Assembly (NCBI RefSeq): GCF_001894745.1
Contig: NZ_BBYF01000008.1
Location: forward strand, 1 to 64,000
Reading direction: 5' to 3'
Length of the DNA stretch: 64,000 bases
Source of the DNA: Paenibacillus sp. NAIST15-1
GTDB taxonomy: Bacteria > Bacillota > Bacilli > Paenibacillales > Paenibacillaceae
This document shows, in pieces, positions 45,044 to 53,778 of the stretch (position 1 is its first letter; each line of letters starts with the position of its first letter). A program made the translations under genes and the position numbers. The notes under the pieces were generated by a model, which saw nothing but the letters and a program-made list of their open reading frames with translations, searched no databases and was not told the origin of the DNA.

Positions 45044-46780
45044 ATGCGACGAATGCTCATCGTGGACGACTTGCCTATTATTGTAGATGGGTTGTTGGAG
45101 TTATTTCAGGGCATGGAGCATCTTGAACTCGATATTTTGAAAGCGTATTCGGGTGAAGAGGCATTGGATATGATGCGCAGATCCGCTTCGCCCATAGATA
45201 TTGTTATCTCTGATATTAAAATGCCTGGCCTGGAAGGGATTGAGCTGCTTCAAAATATTAAGCAGAGTTGGCCGAACTGTAAAGTGATTTTCTTGACGGG
45301 CTATAATGACTTCCATTATGTGCAAAGTGCTATGGTTCTTGGCGGATTCGACTATATCTTGAAAATTGAGAGCGATGAGAAGATTATCGCTGCTGTTGAA
45401 CGGGCCATTGCTCAGCTTAACAAGGAATGTGAGCAGATGCGCAGACTGGAGCAGGCGCATTATCGGATGCGGCAAGCGCTACCGCTGCTGCAGAGAGAAT
45501 ATGTATGGGAGCTTCTAGAGGGCAAGGCGGAGGTGCTGAGAGGGATTGAGCGGCATTTTCAAGAATATGATATTCCGCTGCGTGCCGATCTGCCTGTCAT
45601 GATGGTGGTTGGTAAGGTGGATGCTTGGAAGAATTCCTTCAGTTCACTTGATAAATCCTTATTGCTGTATGGCGTTCAGAATATCGTCGAGGAGTATGTC
45701 ACCCCGTATATGGAATGCTTCTCCTGCCCATTCGAGCATTCCAAGCTTGTATGGCTGCTGCAGCCGCGAATGACGAAAGACGGCAATCATAGCTATTCCT
45801 ACTCCAGTTATGAGTCTCATGAAGATGTGATGTCCGAGTCGGAAGTGTGGAAGTCATCACAGGCTCGCTTGAACGGAGTTATGGGCATGATCCAACAGAC
45901 CTGTCAGCGCCTTCTGCAAGTAACGGTATCCTTCGCATTCAGCAGTACATCGACGGAATGGGCGAATGTAGCAGAACGATTCCAGATGCTGAAGTATTGC
46001 TTCGTGTCGGGGGAGCGGCTGCCTAACGAGGTTATTTTGACGGATTCCGATATTCTGCAAATGCAGGAGTGTGGAGACGGCACAAATACGCAAGATTACT
46101 TTCAACATAACCGAATTCAACTGCTGCTGAAATGTCTGGAGAACAATCATCGCAAGGAGTTTTATGAATTGTTCCTGCGCATTACGAAGGATTGGAACAA
46201 TGAGGAGGAGAGCAGCTATGCTCGGAAGATGGCGTTGTATCATTCCTTGTCGGCGTTGTTTCTGTCCCATTTGGGAGAGAATCCGAAGTTGAAGCAAGAG
46301 GTCGGCGCGAAGATGGATATTAGTTTCTTGTACCAGAAGAAGGAGTCATTCACATGGCTTGATATGAAGAAATATTTCTGGGAACTCGCTGATCATTTAT
46401 TCGAGCGGCAAGAAGGAAGAGAAGAACAAGTTCCAGGTGAACTGATCAAGCGAGTTCATCGTTACATTGCCAATAATTTAACCCATGATATCTCGCTGAT
46501 TGCGATTGCGAACGAGGTAGGGTTGAATCCTTCCTACTTATCTAGACTATATAAGCAAATGACAGGCATCGGGATATCCGATTACATCAACGATTATCGC
46601 AATCTGCAGGCGAAGGAATGGCTGCTCAATACCTCGAAGAGGGTCAATGAGATCGCATCCGCGCTAGGTTACAATTCGGCGCTGGCCTTCATTCGCTTCT
46701 TCAAGAAGCAGAATCAGATGACACCGCTTGAATATCGGATGAAGCTGCAGGAGAAGAACATTAAAGAGGGAATGTCCTAA
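45044..46780 (+). CDS. Response regulator, receiver plus AraC domain (YesN type, long form)
   Basis: 578 residues. Receiver: LIVDDLPIIVDGLLELF, phospho-Asp in DIVISDIKMPGLEG, Thr/Lys region FLTGYNDFHYV and DYILKIESD. A central region of about 330 residues is typical of long YesN forms. The C-terminal AraC domain reads ISLIAIANEVGLNPSYLSRLYKQ and VNEIASALGYNSALAFIRFFKK. Start: GGAGGAG before ATG. It probably activates the two duplicated promoter blocks in front of the importer genes. Confidence 0.92.
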   Translation: MRRMLIVDDLPIIVDGLLELFQGMEHLELDILKAYSGEEALDMMRRSASPIDIVISDIKMPGLEGIELLQNIKQSWPNCKVIFLTGYNDFHYVQSAMVLGGFDYILKIESDEKIIAAVERAIAQLNKECEQMRRLEQAHYRMRQALPLLQREYVWELLEGKAEVLRGIERHFQEYDIPLRADLPVMMVVGKVDAWKNSFSSLDKSLLLYGVQNIVEEYVTPYMECFSCPFEHSKLVWLLQPRMTKDGNHSYSYSSYESHEDVMSESEVWKSSQARLNGVMGMIQQTCQRLLQVTVSFAFSSTSTEWANVAERFQMLKYCFVSGERLPNEVILTDSDILQMQECGDGTNTQDYFQHNRIQLLLKCLENNHRKEFYELFLRITKDWNNEEESSYARKMALYHSLSALFLSHLGENPKLKQEVGAKMDISFLYQKKESFTWLDMKKYFWELADHLFERQEGREEQVPGELIKRVHRYIANNLTHDISLIAIANEVGLNPSYLSRLYKQMTGIGISDYINDYRNLQAKEWLLNTSKRVNEIASALGYNSALAFIRFFKKQNQMTPLEYRMKLQEKNIKEGMS

Positions 46781-46860
46781 AGCTCAAGAGCGTAAGAGCG
46801 TAGAAATTGCCAAGCAGTGCGGCAAGTGAAGTTCGCAAGTTTGTAAATTCGGAAATCGTT

Positions 46861-46881
46861 GGCCGGATACAGCTTCCGGCC
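46861..46881. other. Hairpin in the 360-base gap after the regulator gene
   Basis: GGCCGG and CCGGCC enclose nine bases. It lacks a T-run. The gap 46781-47140 otherwise contains the terminator at 46925-46967, the promoter at 46998-47027 and a small leader hairpin GCCCG/CGGGC at 47037-47053. Confidence 0.4.
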
Positions 46882-46924
46882 GCGCATTCGCAATCGGATG
46901 CATGTTCATTTTTGCAAGTTCTCT

Positions 46925-46967
46925 AGACCTTCAGTCATGGCAAGCTTGGCTGGAGGTCTATTTCTTT
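46925..46967 (+). terminator. Terminator of the importer/two-component operon
   Basis: AGACCTTCAG (46925-46934) pairs with CTGGAGGTCT (46950-46959), followed by ATTTCTTTTTG. Confidence 0.8.
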
Positions 46968-46997
46968 TTGTTCTGCAATTCTTTTTCCACAATTAGG

Positions 46998-47027
46998 TTG
47001 GCCTCTCCATTGGATGTTATTTATAAT
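46998..47027 (+). promoter_or_regulatory. Putative promoter of the zinc-ribbon membrane protein
   Basis: TTGGCC and TATAAT are 18 bases apart, about 115 bp before the ATG at 47141. Confidence 0.35.
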
Positions 47028-47140
47028 GAGTGTTATGCCCGTAAATGGCGGGCCATATGAATCGGAATGCCGTCTTTAGCGGATATGAGCTATACGGAAT
47101 GTGATGGTTTGGTGTGATAGGTGATAGGAGGTTTAGCGGA

Positions 47141-47845
47141 ATGAGGGGAAAGATCGGTTCTTTTTTGAAATTTTGCGGCGGTTTTCTCATATTTGCGCTT
47201 GTACTTAGTATCCTTGGGATGCTTATGGATCGATCTATGTTTCGGAAGGATTATCTAATGATATGTCTGCTTGTATTTCTTCTTCCGGGATTGGTGCTCC
47301 GAAAAATTGGGGGCAGTATGAAGAAAAAAGCAGATGAACGCGAGCAATTGCGACAACTAGGGCTTAATCCGCCTAGCATGGCCTTCCAATCATTCCTGCG
47401 ATTTGCAGGAGGATTTCTTATGTTCTTATATGGGATCGTATGGTTTGGTATGATCGTGAACTGGTCGACGCAAGGAGATAAGTTCATGTTGGCTGCTCTT
47501 TTTGCGCTGCTCTTTTTCACACCGGGGGTATTGCTCTGGTGGGCAGCATCAGGATTGGAGAAAAGGTCACAGGAGCGCTTTAGAAGAGAGCATCTAGCTT
47601 ATTTCGAACAGGAGCCTGTGCCAATGCCTTCGTATGCGCCAACAATTGAGGAGATCGTTAAGGAAGCTCCAGCACAGCCGATTCGTCGTGCAGAAATGGA
47701 AGCAGCAGCTAGCTCGACCGTACCACAGACTGCACCACAGCTGCCCAAAATGATTGCATGTTCTAGCTGTGGCGCACAAACGAGCGTATCTCCTAGCTCC
47801 ACCTCAACTTGTGAGTATTGCGGTTCAACGGTGTCTTATCGGTAA
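47141..47845 (+). CDS. Membrane protein with C-terminal zinc ribbon
   Basis: 234 residues from ATG at 47141 (AGGAGG upstream). Two similar halves of paired helices: FCGGFLIFALVLSILGML / LMICLLVFLLPGLVLRKIGG, and FAGGFLMFLYGIVWFGMIV / FALLFFTPGVLLWWAASGL. This is an internal duplication (each half starts SFL-F-GGF). After a linker the last 35 residues hold CSSCG and CEYCG, a four-cysteine zinc ribbon. Function unknown. Confidence 0.8.
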   Translation: MRGKIGSFLKFCGGFLIFALVLSILGMLMDRSMFRKDYLMICLLVFLLPGLVLRKIGGSMKKKADEREQLRQLGLNPPSMAFQSFLRFAGGFLMFLYGIVWFGMIVNWSTQGDKFMLAALFALLFFTPGVLLWWAASGLEKRSQERFRREHLAYFEQEPVPMPSYAPTIEEIVKEAPAQPIRRAEMEAAASSTVPQTAPQLPKMIACSSCGAQTSVSPSSTSTCEYCGSTVSYR

Positions 47846-47864
47846 GCTTATCATGACGTAAGAT

Positions 47865-47899
47865 AGCAGCCAGGGGATAAATTCCTTTGGCTGCTTTTA
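47865..47899 (+). terminator. Terminator of the zinc-ribbon gene
   Basis: AGCAGCCA and TGGCTGCT enclose GGGGATAAATTCCTT; followed by TTTAT. Nearly identical to the terminator at 49186-49220. Confidence 0.8.
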
Positions 47900-48045
47900 T
47901 TTATAGGCGATTATTATTTGCATGTATAGTGAATAGTGTTTTATTAGCGCTCTGCAAGTGACTAAATTGTCACCTTCACTGTCACTTGAAAGTCATGTTA
48001 GGCAGATAAAATGATATCCATCAGCATAGCTATGGGGGTTTGACA

Positions 48046-48165
48046 ATGGATATTTTAAAAATCGAGCATCTGTCTGAAATATACGGTAAAGACGAGTCGG
48101 TGGTTAAGGAGCTTGACGATGTTTCTTTTTCGGCAATCGCCTATAAGGGAGTAAACCATGACTAA
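48046..48165 (+). pseudogene. Truncated ABC transporter ATPase remnant (BceA/LolD-like N-terminus)
   Basis: A 39-codon frame behind GGGGG begins MDILKIEHLSEIYGKD and continues KELDDVSFS, which is the N-terminal strand pair of a MacB/BceA-type ATPase (normally followed by GEFVAIIGPSGSGKST). Homology stops at about residue 29, right before Walker A, and the frame ends inside the start of the VanZ gene. A deletion seems to have removed the rest of the ATPase and joined its start to the next gene. Upstream, repeated GTCAC/GTGAC motifs (47955-47985) may be the old operator. Confidence 0.7.
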
Positions 48166-49102
48166 ACAGCAGCGTAAGATTATATTGGGCATAACCATAT
48201 GCTATACATTTTTGATTCTTTATTTTATATTTCTAGCTTTCGGTAGAGTAGGTACCATAGATCAAAAGGATGGTTACACCTTTATTCTTATACCAGACAG
48301 TTTTTTTAGGCTGCCAAGTGTATCAGATCTTCTACATCCTACTCTAATGGACTTGGTTGGATTTGGAAACATCGCAGCTTTCATTCCTTTTGGCATTTTG
48401 ATTCCGTTGTTATATCGAACGGGCTTTATTCGATTCATTGCATTGTTCATCCTATCCATTCTCGTGATTGAAACGATTCAGGCACTAACTTTGCTCGGCA
48501 GCTTCGATATTAACGACGTAATTGAAAACTCATTAGGCGCAGCAATCGGATTCTGGGCGTACAAACTTGGCTTTCGTACAAATAATATCCGGAAAAGTAT
48601 AGCTGCCACGGGCATTTTCATTGTTGTCCTTATGACTGTGGTTTGGGGAAGCTTCGGGATTGTTGACAAGGCGTTCACCCAAGAAATGGGTCCCTTTGTG
48701 GCGTTGAACGAACTGATAGACAGCACCGGAAATACATCAACGGGCACAAAACCATACCGTTTCAAAATTGGCGGTCAAACCGTAGAGCCCAAATATAATG
48801 TGTATAGTATCGAAGGTAAAAATAGGGAAACATACACGTATTCGTTAGGAAGTAAGGAGCTTTATCTCTCCTTGTTTTATGGAGTTCCCGATCAAAAGGA
48901 ATTGAAGGGGAGAGTAAGTGTTTCCGTTGATGGTCATGAGTTCCTGTCTGCGTCTGCAGAACATCAACGCCAAGAACCGGAAATATTCACTGTTTATCTC
49001 GAAAAGGCAAATGAGCTAACGATAACCATTGAAGGAAATGAAACGGTGTGGGATGTTGCGTTTAGAGAGATGAAATATTATTGGAGCTGGGAAAAGCGCT
49101 AG
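48158..49102 (+). CDS. VanZ-family membrane protein with C-terminal NPCBM-like domain
   Basis: 314 residues. The N-terminal 160 residues have five helices and the VanZ pattern (NIAAFIPFGILIPLLY, VIETIQALTLLGSFDINDVIENSLGAAIG). VanZ proteins are linked to teicoplanin resistance, but most homologues are uncharacterised. The C-terminal half (about 215-310) has beta strands like an NPCBM domain (YTYSLGSKELYLSLFYG, VSVSVDGHEF). The ATG overlaps the end of the ATPase remnant, so its translation may now depend on that start site. Confidence 0.85.
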   Translation: MTKQQRKIILGITICYTFLILYFIFLAFGRVGTIDQKDGYTFILIPDSFFRLPSVSDLLHPTLMDLVGFGNIAAFIPFGILIPLLYRTGFIRFIALFILSILVIETIQALTLLGSFDINDVIENSLGAAIGFWAYKLGFRTNNIRKSIAATGIFIVVLMTVVWGSFGIVDKAFTQEMGPFVALNELIDSTGNTSTGTKPYRFKIGGQTVEPKYNVYSIEGKNRETYTYSLGSKELYLSLFYGVPDQKELKGRVSVSVDGHEFLSASAEHQRQEPEIFTVYLEKANELTITIEGNETVWDVAFREMKYYWSWEKR

Positions 49103-49185
49103 CAATAAGGCGAAATCCGAATGCTGTACAAGATAAGGTGATTCATGTTCTTGATTGAAGATCGATAGAAGCTTGCCGATCTAAT

Positions 49186-49220
49186 AAGCAGCCAGGGGAT
49201 AATTGCCCTTGGCTGCTTTA
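49186..49220. terminator. Terminator of the VanZ gene
   Basis: AAGCAGCC (49186-49193) pairs with GGCTGCTT (49211-49218) with inner AGGG/CCCTT pairing, followed by TAATTTAT. Confidence 0.8.
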
Positions 49221-49323
49221 ATTTATATGACGAATTGTATATGAAGTGCGACAGTTACCATTAAATAATCCTTACATGCGCAAGGATGGTCTATAAGATT
49301 CATCGCTCAATTCGGATGATGGA

Positions 49324-50076
49324 TTAGCGCTTTCTTGCAACGATGGCGAACCGTTGTTCATTTGTACGAATGCCTTTGTCCGTCCTATTGTCGGCAACGA
49401 ATTGCTTGAAGATGCGCATATCATCCTCGAATTGCCCGAAGTTCGGTATCGTTGGCGTATGTGTAAGAATGAACATCAGATCTTCTTCGGTCTGATAATA
49501 CTGTGTCAGATTGATTTCATAGGATTGGATATTCATGAATCCTGCTTCGCCAAGCTCTTTCTGATATCGACGCAGCAGGGTGCCGGATTCAACGCCGTTG
49601 CTTTGTCCTCTGCCGAATGCCTGCTTCAGGTTGAGCTTGTTGCCTTCACTGATTTGTTGGGTTAGGAACACGCCATCGTCCGTCAATACCCTAGCAACTT
49701 CTGTGGAATTGAATTCGGAATGTCGACATGTGATGATGTTGAAGTGTCGATCTGGGAACATAAGCTGCTCTGCATTCATCTGCATAAAGCGAACATTGGA
49801 CTTCTGCGCTGCTGCCAGATTCGCTTGTGCCATACAGACCATGCTTGCAGAAGCATCGATTCCAACGAGCAGAAGCACTTGACCTGCGATCGGCAGCACA
49901 GATTCACCGCCACCTGTACCGATGTCGAGCAGGATGTCCGACTTGGCGCACAGCTTGCCAGCCTCATGGAATAGCTCCCAATTCGTCCCCTCTGTAGTTG
50001 ATTTCACTTGACTGAAATCCCAACCGTTCAGCTTGCCTACTTGATTATAAAATTGTTTGTAATCGAAAGAGTTCAT
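49324..50076 (-). CDS. SAM-dependent methyltransferase (class I)
   Basis: 250 residues from ATG at 50076 (GGAAGGCGG upstream). SAM motif I is ILLDIGTGGGESVLPIAG, motif II LVGIDASASM, motif III-like FNIITCRHSEFN, and motif IV DDGVFLTQQIS. Acceptor unknown: small-molecule or rRNA methylation are both possible. It has a consensus promoter 250 bases upstream and a long structured leader with a short leader peptide, the arrangement of inducible antibiotic-resistance genes. That context makes ribosome or drug methylation an attractive but unproven idea. Confidence 0.87.
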   Translation of the reverse strand: MNSFDYKQFYNQVGKLNGWDFSQVKSTTEGTNWELFHEAGKLCAKSDILLDIGTGGGESVLPIAGQVLLLVGIDASASMVCMAQANLAAAQKSNVRFMQMNAEQLMFPDRHFNIITCRHSEFNSTEVARVLTDDGVFLTQQISEGNKLNLKQAFGRGQSNGVESGTLLRRYQKELGEAGFMNIQSYEINLTQYYQTEEDLMFILTHTPTIPNFGQFEDDMRIFKQFVADNRTDKGIRTNEQRFAIVARKR

Positions 50077-50194
50077 ATTGATTCCGCCTTCCAATAGTAT
50101 GTGAAATTAATGGGGCATACGAGTTGTCAGAACGGCAGGAACTGTACAACTGCATATCCTTCTGAATGGATTCCATTTCGTTGCGCGGCTCTCT

Positions 50195-50265
50195 GGTTCC
50201 GTTAGGCTCAAAAGGGCAGACTATCCCCTTGATAGCTGGTACGCGTTTTGACCCAGCCCGGAACC
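50195..50265 (-). ncRNA. Structured leader element of the methyltransferase mRNA (candidate attenuator/riboswitch)
   Basis: On the minus strand GGTTCCG (50265-50259) closes with CGGAACC (50201-50195). Inside are two further stems, GCTGG/CCAGC and AAGGG/CCCTT, giving a three-way-junction shape. TCAAAA/TTTTGA offers an alternative pairing. It matches no riboswitch I recognise. The outer stem begins at the stop codon of the leader peptide. The 439 bases between 50077 and 50515 otherwise hold the promoter, the leader peptide and the kinase 5' region. Confidence 0.5.
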
Positions 50266-50294
50266 TACATACCTCGAACGTTGCGGAATGACAT
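50265..50294 (-). CDS. Leader peptide (9 aa) of the methyltransferase mRNA
   Basis: A ten-codon frame, M-S-F-R-N-V-R-G-M, starts at 50294 with GAGGTG six bases upstream and follows the promoter by about 30 bases. Its stop codon overlaps the first base of the closing stem of the structured element, so a stalled ribosome here would prevent that stem from forming. Short MSxR-type leader peptides with a following hairpin control several resistance genes; the analogy is inference. Confidence 0.5.
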   Translation of the reverse strand: MSFRNVRGM

Positions 50295-50324
50295 CCATTT
50301 CACCTCATTGGAAAGAATGACCGA

Positions 50325-50354
50325 ATTATATCATGGGAAAAGATTGAAGGTCAA
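50325..50354 (-). promoter_or_regulatory. Consensus promoter of the methyltransferase transcript
   Basis: On the minus strand TTGACC (50354-50349) and TATAAT (50330-50325) are 18 bases apart. Transcription would start near 50318, giving a leader of about 240 bases. Confidence 0.65.
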
Positions 50355-50515
50355 AGCATTATCTCTCTTGATCGTTATCTCATAGAATTCAATAAACCAT
50401 ATAAATCTTATATAGCAAATATTGGGTATCGTGTTACAATAATAGATACTACGTGTCTGCTGGCGGACGATGCAACTTCCACGTCCCAGTCAGGCCAGAG
50501 CTTCTGGAGGAAACC

Positions 50516-51463
50516 GTGAAACCGGATTATGCTGGCATTTGTTTGAATCGAAATGTTGTGCTTCATCATTCCTATAAAGTGAAGAAAGTAATCGCTTGCA
50601 GCGAGCTGGCCAATGTATATGCGGGACGGAAGCTGGCGGACGGAGCGGCGGTCATCGTGAAGGAGTTCTACCCGAGGCAGGTAGCTCTTCGCGATCTGGA
50701 CAAGCGAACCGTGCTGTGCCGTGTACCCTCTGTTCAACGGCAGTATGATGAGCTGCGGGAGGCCTTCCTGATGGAAACGCAGATGCTGCAGCAATTGAGC
50801 CACTCGAACATCGTTCGCCTTGTGGATTATTTTGAGGAGAACGGGACGCATTATATGATAATGGAGTATTGCAAGGGCATCTCGCTTGAGCGGTTTGTTG
50901 AAGAAGGCAGGCTTGTTTCCGTGGCCGATTTCCTGCGCGATACGATACTGCCGCTTGCATCTGCGCTTGAATATGTCCATGCGCAAGGCATCATTCATCG
51001 CGATATCAAGCCAGCGAACATTATCATTGGAGAGGACGGTCAGCCGAAGCTGCTCGATTTCGGTTCTGCTATATACTATGAGAAGACGGGTCATCGGATT
51101 TTTACGAGCACGGGATATTCACCGCTTGAATTCTATTCCGAAAAATCGCAGCAGGGAATCACGTCCGACGTATACAGCTTTGCAGCTACGATGTATTTTT
51201 GCCTAAGCGGCCGCACGCCGAATGATGTGACTAGGCGCTTGTTCCAGGATAATCTGGAATCGGTCAGAAGCCTAAACCGCAGCGTCAGCCCGCTGATGGA
51301 GCGCACTATTCGCAAGGGACTAGCGGTTCGCCCAGATAAGAGGCATGCTTCTATGAAGCAGATGAAGGCCGCGCTGCATGCGGAACGAATTCTGCTGGCA
51401 ATGGTTGAGCGCTTGCTCGGCAAGCACAAGGCGCGGCAGCAGGATGATCGCAAGCAGGCTTAG
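50516..51463 (+). CDS. Serine/threonine protein kinase (Hanks type), soluble
   Basis: 315 residues from a GTG at 50516, chosen because GGAGG lies five bases upstream; the GTG at 50453 has no ribosome site. Kinase motifs: AAVIVKEFYP (catalytic Lys), HIIHRDIKPANI-type loop (HAQGIIHRDIKPANIIIG), KLLDFGSA (DFG) and the APE-like SPLEFY. No membrane helix or PASTA domain, unlike PrkC. The C-terminal tail is basic. It opens the contractile-injection-like locus, where FHA proteins and a PP2C phosphatase are also encoded, so its targets are probably in that apparatus. Confidence 0.9.
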   Translation: MKPDYAGICLNRNVVLHHSYKVKKVIACSELANVYAGRKLADGAAVIVKEFYPRQVALRDLDKRTVLCRVPSVQRQYDELREAFLMETQMLQQLSHSNIVRLVDYFEENGTHYMIMEYCKGISLERFVEEGRLVSVADFLRDTILPLASALEYVHAQGIIHRDIKPANIIIGEDGQPKLLDFGSAIYYEKTGHRIFTSTGYSPLEFYSEKSQQGITSDVYSFAATMYFCLSGRTPNDVTRRLFQDNLESVRSLNRSVSPLMERTIRKGLAVRPDKRHASMKQMKAALHAERILLAMVERLLGKHKARQQDDRKQA

Positions 51464-51602
51464 AGGTAGGTTGGATACAACTACGTTCGCAACAGGCCAT
51501 ATGTTGTACGATTTACAACAATATAGTGTGTTAGGTAGCATTTATAGGATTTGCTGCATAAAGCGCAACATGGCATGACGATGCCTTATTAATAAATAAT
51601 GA

Positions 51603-51634
51603 GAGGCTGTCCGAATGTGGGACAGCCTCTTTAT
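51603..51634. terminator. Bidirectional terminator between kinase and vWA genes
   Basis: GAGGCTGTCC (51603-51612) pairs with GGACAGCCTC (51620-51629), followed by TTTATTT. Confidence 0.8.
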
Positions 51635-51720
51635 TTACTTATTGAAATCTAGGTTCTAATGAACTGAATCGGCCCCTGATTTGTATTTACTTCCATTGTC
51701 CTACCGGTTGCCCATTTCAT

Positions 51721-53778
51721 TTAGCGTGACATTGCAGACGGATCCGCATACGATACAGTGCCCTGTTTAACAGCTTTGAAGCGCAGCTCGATCTCCGTTA
51801 TCCCATCCTCGAACGTAATGTACAGCTTATCATTGTATTCAAGCGTTTCCGTATCGTTCGGCTTAATAGGCGTACGTCCCTTGGCCACCGTACAGTTGGT
51901 ACGGTGCTTGATTCGGAGCGTGCCGTTCTTGCCAGCCTCGAACAGGATATGGGCGGCTTCCGGCAATGGCTCATTCACATCCAGGCGGGCAAACAGCTGC
52001 TGCAGGCTCACCTTCCGCGTTTTGCCGAAGGAAGTAAGTGGCCAGTATTTAACGGGAACCTCATTGCCGCTTGCCGTATTTAAGAAGTACCCTTCCAGTC
52101 TCCCAGTGAACGTCGGCTTTGGACGCAGCAGCACGTATAGTGCGAATAAGGCAATCAATGCAGCCAACGCACAGCCTCCGATAATCCAATAACGTTCCCA
52201 CACCGAAGAAATCTGCACGTTCAGCTTTCCAGTAACCGTTCCCCCCTCAGGGTCAGTTGCCGTTACGGTTATTTCCGATGAGCCGGAATGCAGCGGGGAC
52301 AGGTAGAGCGTCGCACCGTCGACACGTGCCTCCATTCGATTTTTATGATCGCTGGAGACAATCTTGTACGTCAATTCATCTCCGTTCGGATCGGTGAAAT
52401 AATCCCCGAAATTCAGCTTCGCCTCGCCATCTTCCTTCACGATGCCAATTTGATTCTGTCCGGACAATACGGGCGCTTTATTGACGATTTCGAGCATACT
52501 GCCAGCAGTTTCTCTGAAGAAGTGGGGCCCATTCATGATGATTTTCCAGTCGTATTTTCCTGATATGCGGAAACGATGCTCCGCCGAGAAGCCTGTCCCA
52601 TTGTTCGTCATCTGCACGCGTTCTTTCTGCTTCGTCTGACGATTGGTGATAACAAGCTCTGCCTGTACGTCCGTGTATACATCCTGATCTTCCAATGGCT
52701 GCTTGTTCGACAGGGAATACAAGCGAGCCGCGAAGGCTGTCGGCAGTCCTTTCGTCGCTTCCTTGGAAGTCAATTCTCCGCCTGCCCGCATGTTATAGCT
52801 GCCAAGCAGGTTCACCTTTATAACATCCCCTGTCATTCCCCTGAACTTCAATAGCAGCTCGCCTTTGCGCGGCTCGGGAATCTTCATCAACGTATATTTG
52901 CCGGATTTATAGAATCGCGCATTCTTGGTGCTGTTATAGAGCTGAGACTCCAGCAAAGGGCTCTGAGACAGCAGAATGAGATTCGCCTCTGACATGCTGG
53001 AGTTCGGAAGTGGAACCTTTACTTCCTGCAAGTCTCCAGTCGCAGTTAACGCGGCGATCGGAACGAGAACCGATTGGATTTGATCGGCGAAAATGCGGTT
53101 GAATATATCAGGCAGCTCCTCTGTGCTTGTCGTGACATACGAAGTGCCGCCGGTCTTTGCGGCAATGGTCTTCAGCTGCTTCTCATTCACCGAGCCGTCC
53201 TGATTCAGGCCGATGGTGTAAATACGGTATCCCTGCTTCTTCGCCTGCTGAATGACGCGCTCTACGTCCTGGTTCGAGTCGGCGATCGTTCTGCCCGTGT
53301 AAGCATTGCCGAAGTCGGTGCCTCCGTCGGACAGCAGAATAATGAATGGCTTATGGCCTTGTCCAGTTCCTTTCCCAGCGATCTCGGCTCCCTTCTTCAA
53401 GCCGAGGCCTAGATCCGTGTACCCATAGCGGCGCAAGCTGCTGATCTGACGCTTCAGCTTCTCCTTCTGCCTGGGCTCGGCGAGCGAAGTTAGCGGCTCC
53501 GAGGCCACGATTCTGTCGTTATAGGCAACGAACCCAATACGCGTGCGTTCCGAATCGCTCATGTCCATGAACATATTGACGACTTCCGACGCAATGCCTT
53601 CCTTGTCGGTCTCGTTCATGGAATAACTGACGTCCATGACGAATACGGCATCGATTCCTTGTGCTGAATCGGCCTGAGCTAGGGAAGTGCGAATAGGTAT
53701 TAGGGATGATGACGTTAGAAATAACAAGCAGGTCGTAAGCAGGAAAATCATAGATTTGAAAATATTTCGTCTACACAT
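51721..53778 (-). CDS. Exported membrane von Willebrand factor A protein
   Basis: 685 residues from ATG at 53778. Signal sequence (FLLTTCLLFLTSSSLIPI). vWA domain at about 40-245 with an intact MIDAS site: DVSYSMN (DxSxS), GYTDLG (Thr) and LSDGGTDFG (Asp). Then beta-rich extracellular domains, including a cadherin-like repeat (NFGDYFTDPNGDELTYKIV ... VTATDPEGGTV). One membrane helix near residue 550 (IIGGCALAALIALFALYVLL) precedes a cytoplasmic tail of about 110 residues that looks FHA-like. It lies head to head with the sheath-like gene. A role in anchoring or sensing for the apparatus is inferred from position. Confidence 0.87.
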   Translation of the reverse strand: MCRRNIFKSMIFLLTTCLLFLTSSSLIPIRTSLAQADSAQGIDAVFVMDVSYSMNETDKEGIASEVVNMFMDMSDSERTRIGFVAYNDRIVASEPLTSLAEPRQKEKLKRQISSLRRYGYTDLGLGLKKGAEIAGKGTGQGHKPFIILLSDGGTDFGNAYTGRTIADSNQDVERVIQQAKKQGYRIYTIGLNQDGSVNEKQLKTIAAKTGGTSYVTTSTEELPDIFNRIFADQIQSVLVPIAALTATGDLQEVKVPLPNSSMSEANLILLSQSPLLESQLYNSTKNARFYKSGKYTLMKIPEPRKGELLLKFRGMTGDVIKVNLLGSYNMRAGGELTSKEATKGLPTAFAARLYSLSNKQPLEDQDVYTDVQAELVITNRQTKQKERVQMTNNGTGFSAEHRFRISGKYDWKIIMNGPHFFRETAGSMLEIVNKAPVLSGQNQIGIVKEDGEAKLNFGDYFTDPNGDELTYKIVSSDHKNRMEARVDGATLYLSPLHSGSSEITVTATDPEGGTVTGKLNVQISSVWERYWIIGGCALAALIALFALYVLLRPKPTFTGRLEGYFLNTASGNEVPVKYWPLTSFGKTRKVSLQQLFARLDVNEPLPEAAHILFEAGKNGTLRIKHRTNCTVAKGRTPIKPNDTETLEYNDKLYITFEDGITEIELRFKAVKQGTVSYADPSAMSR

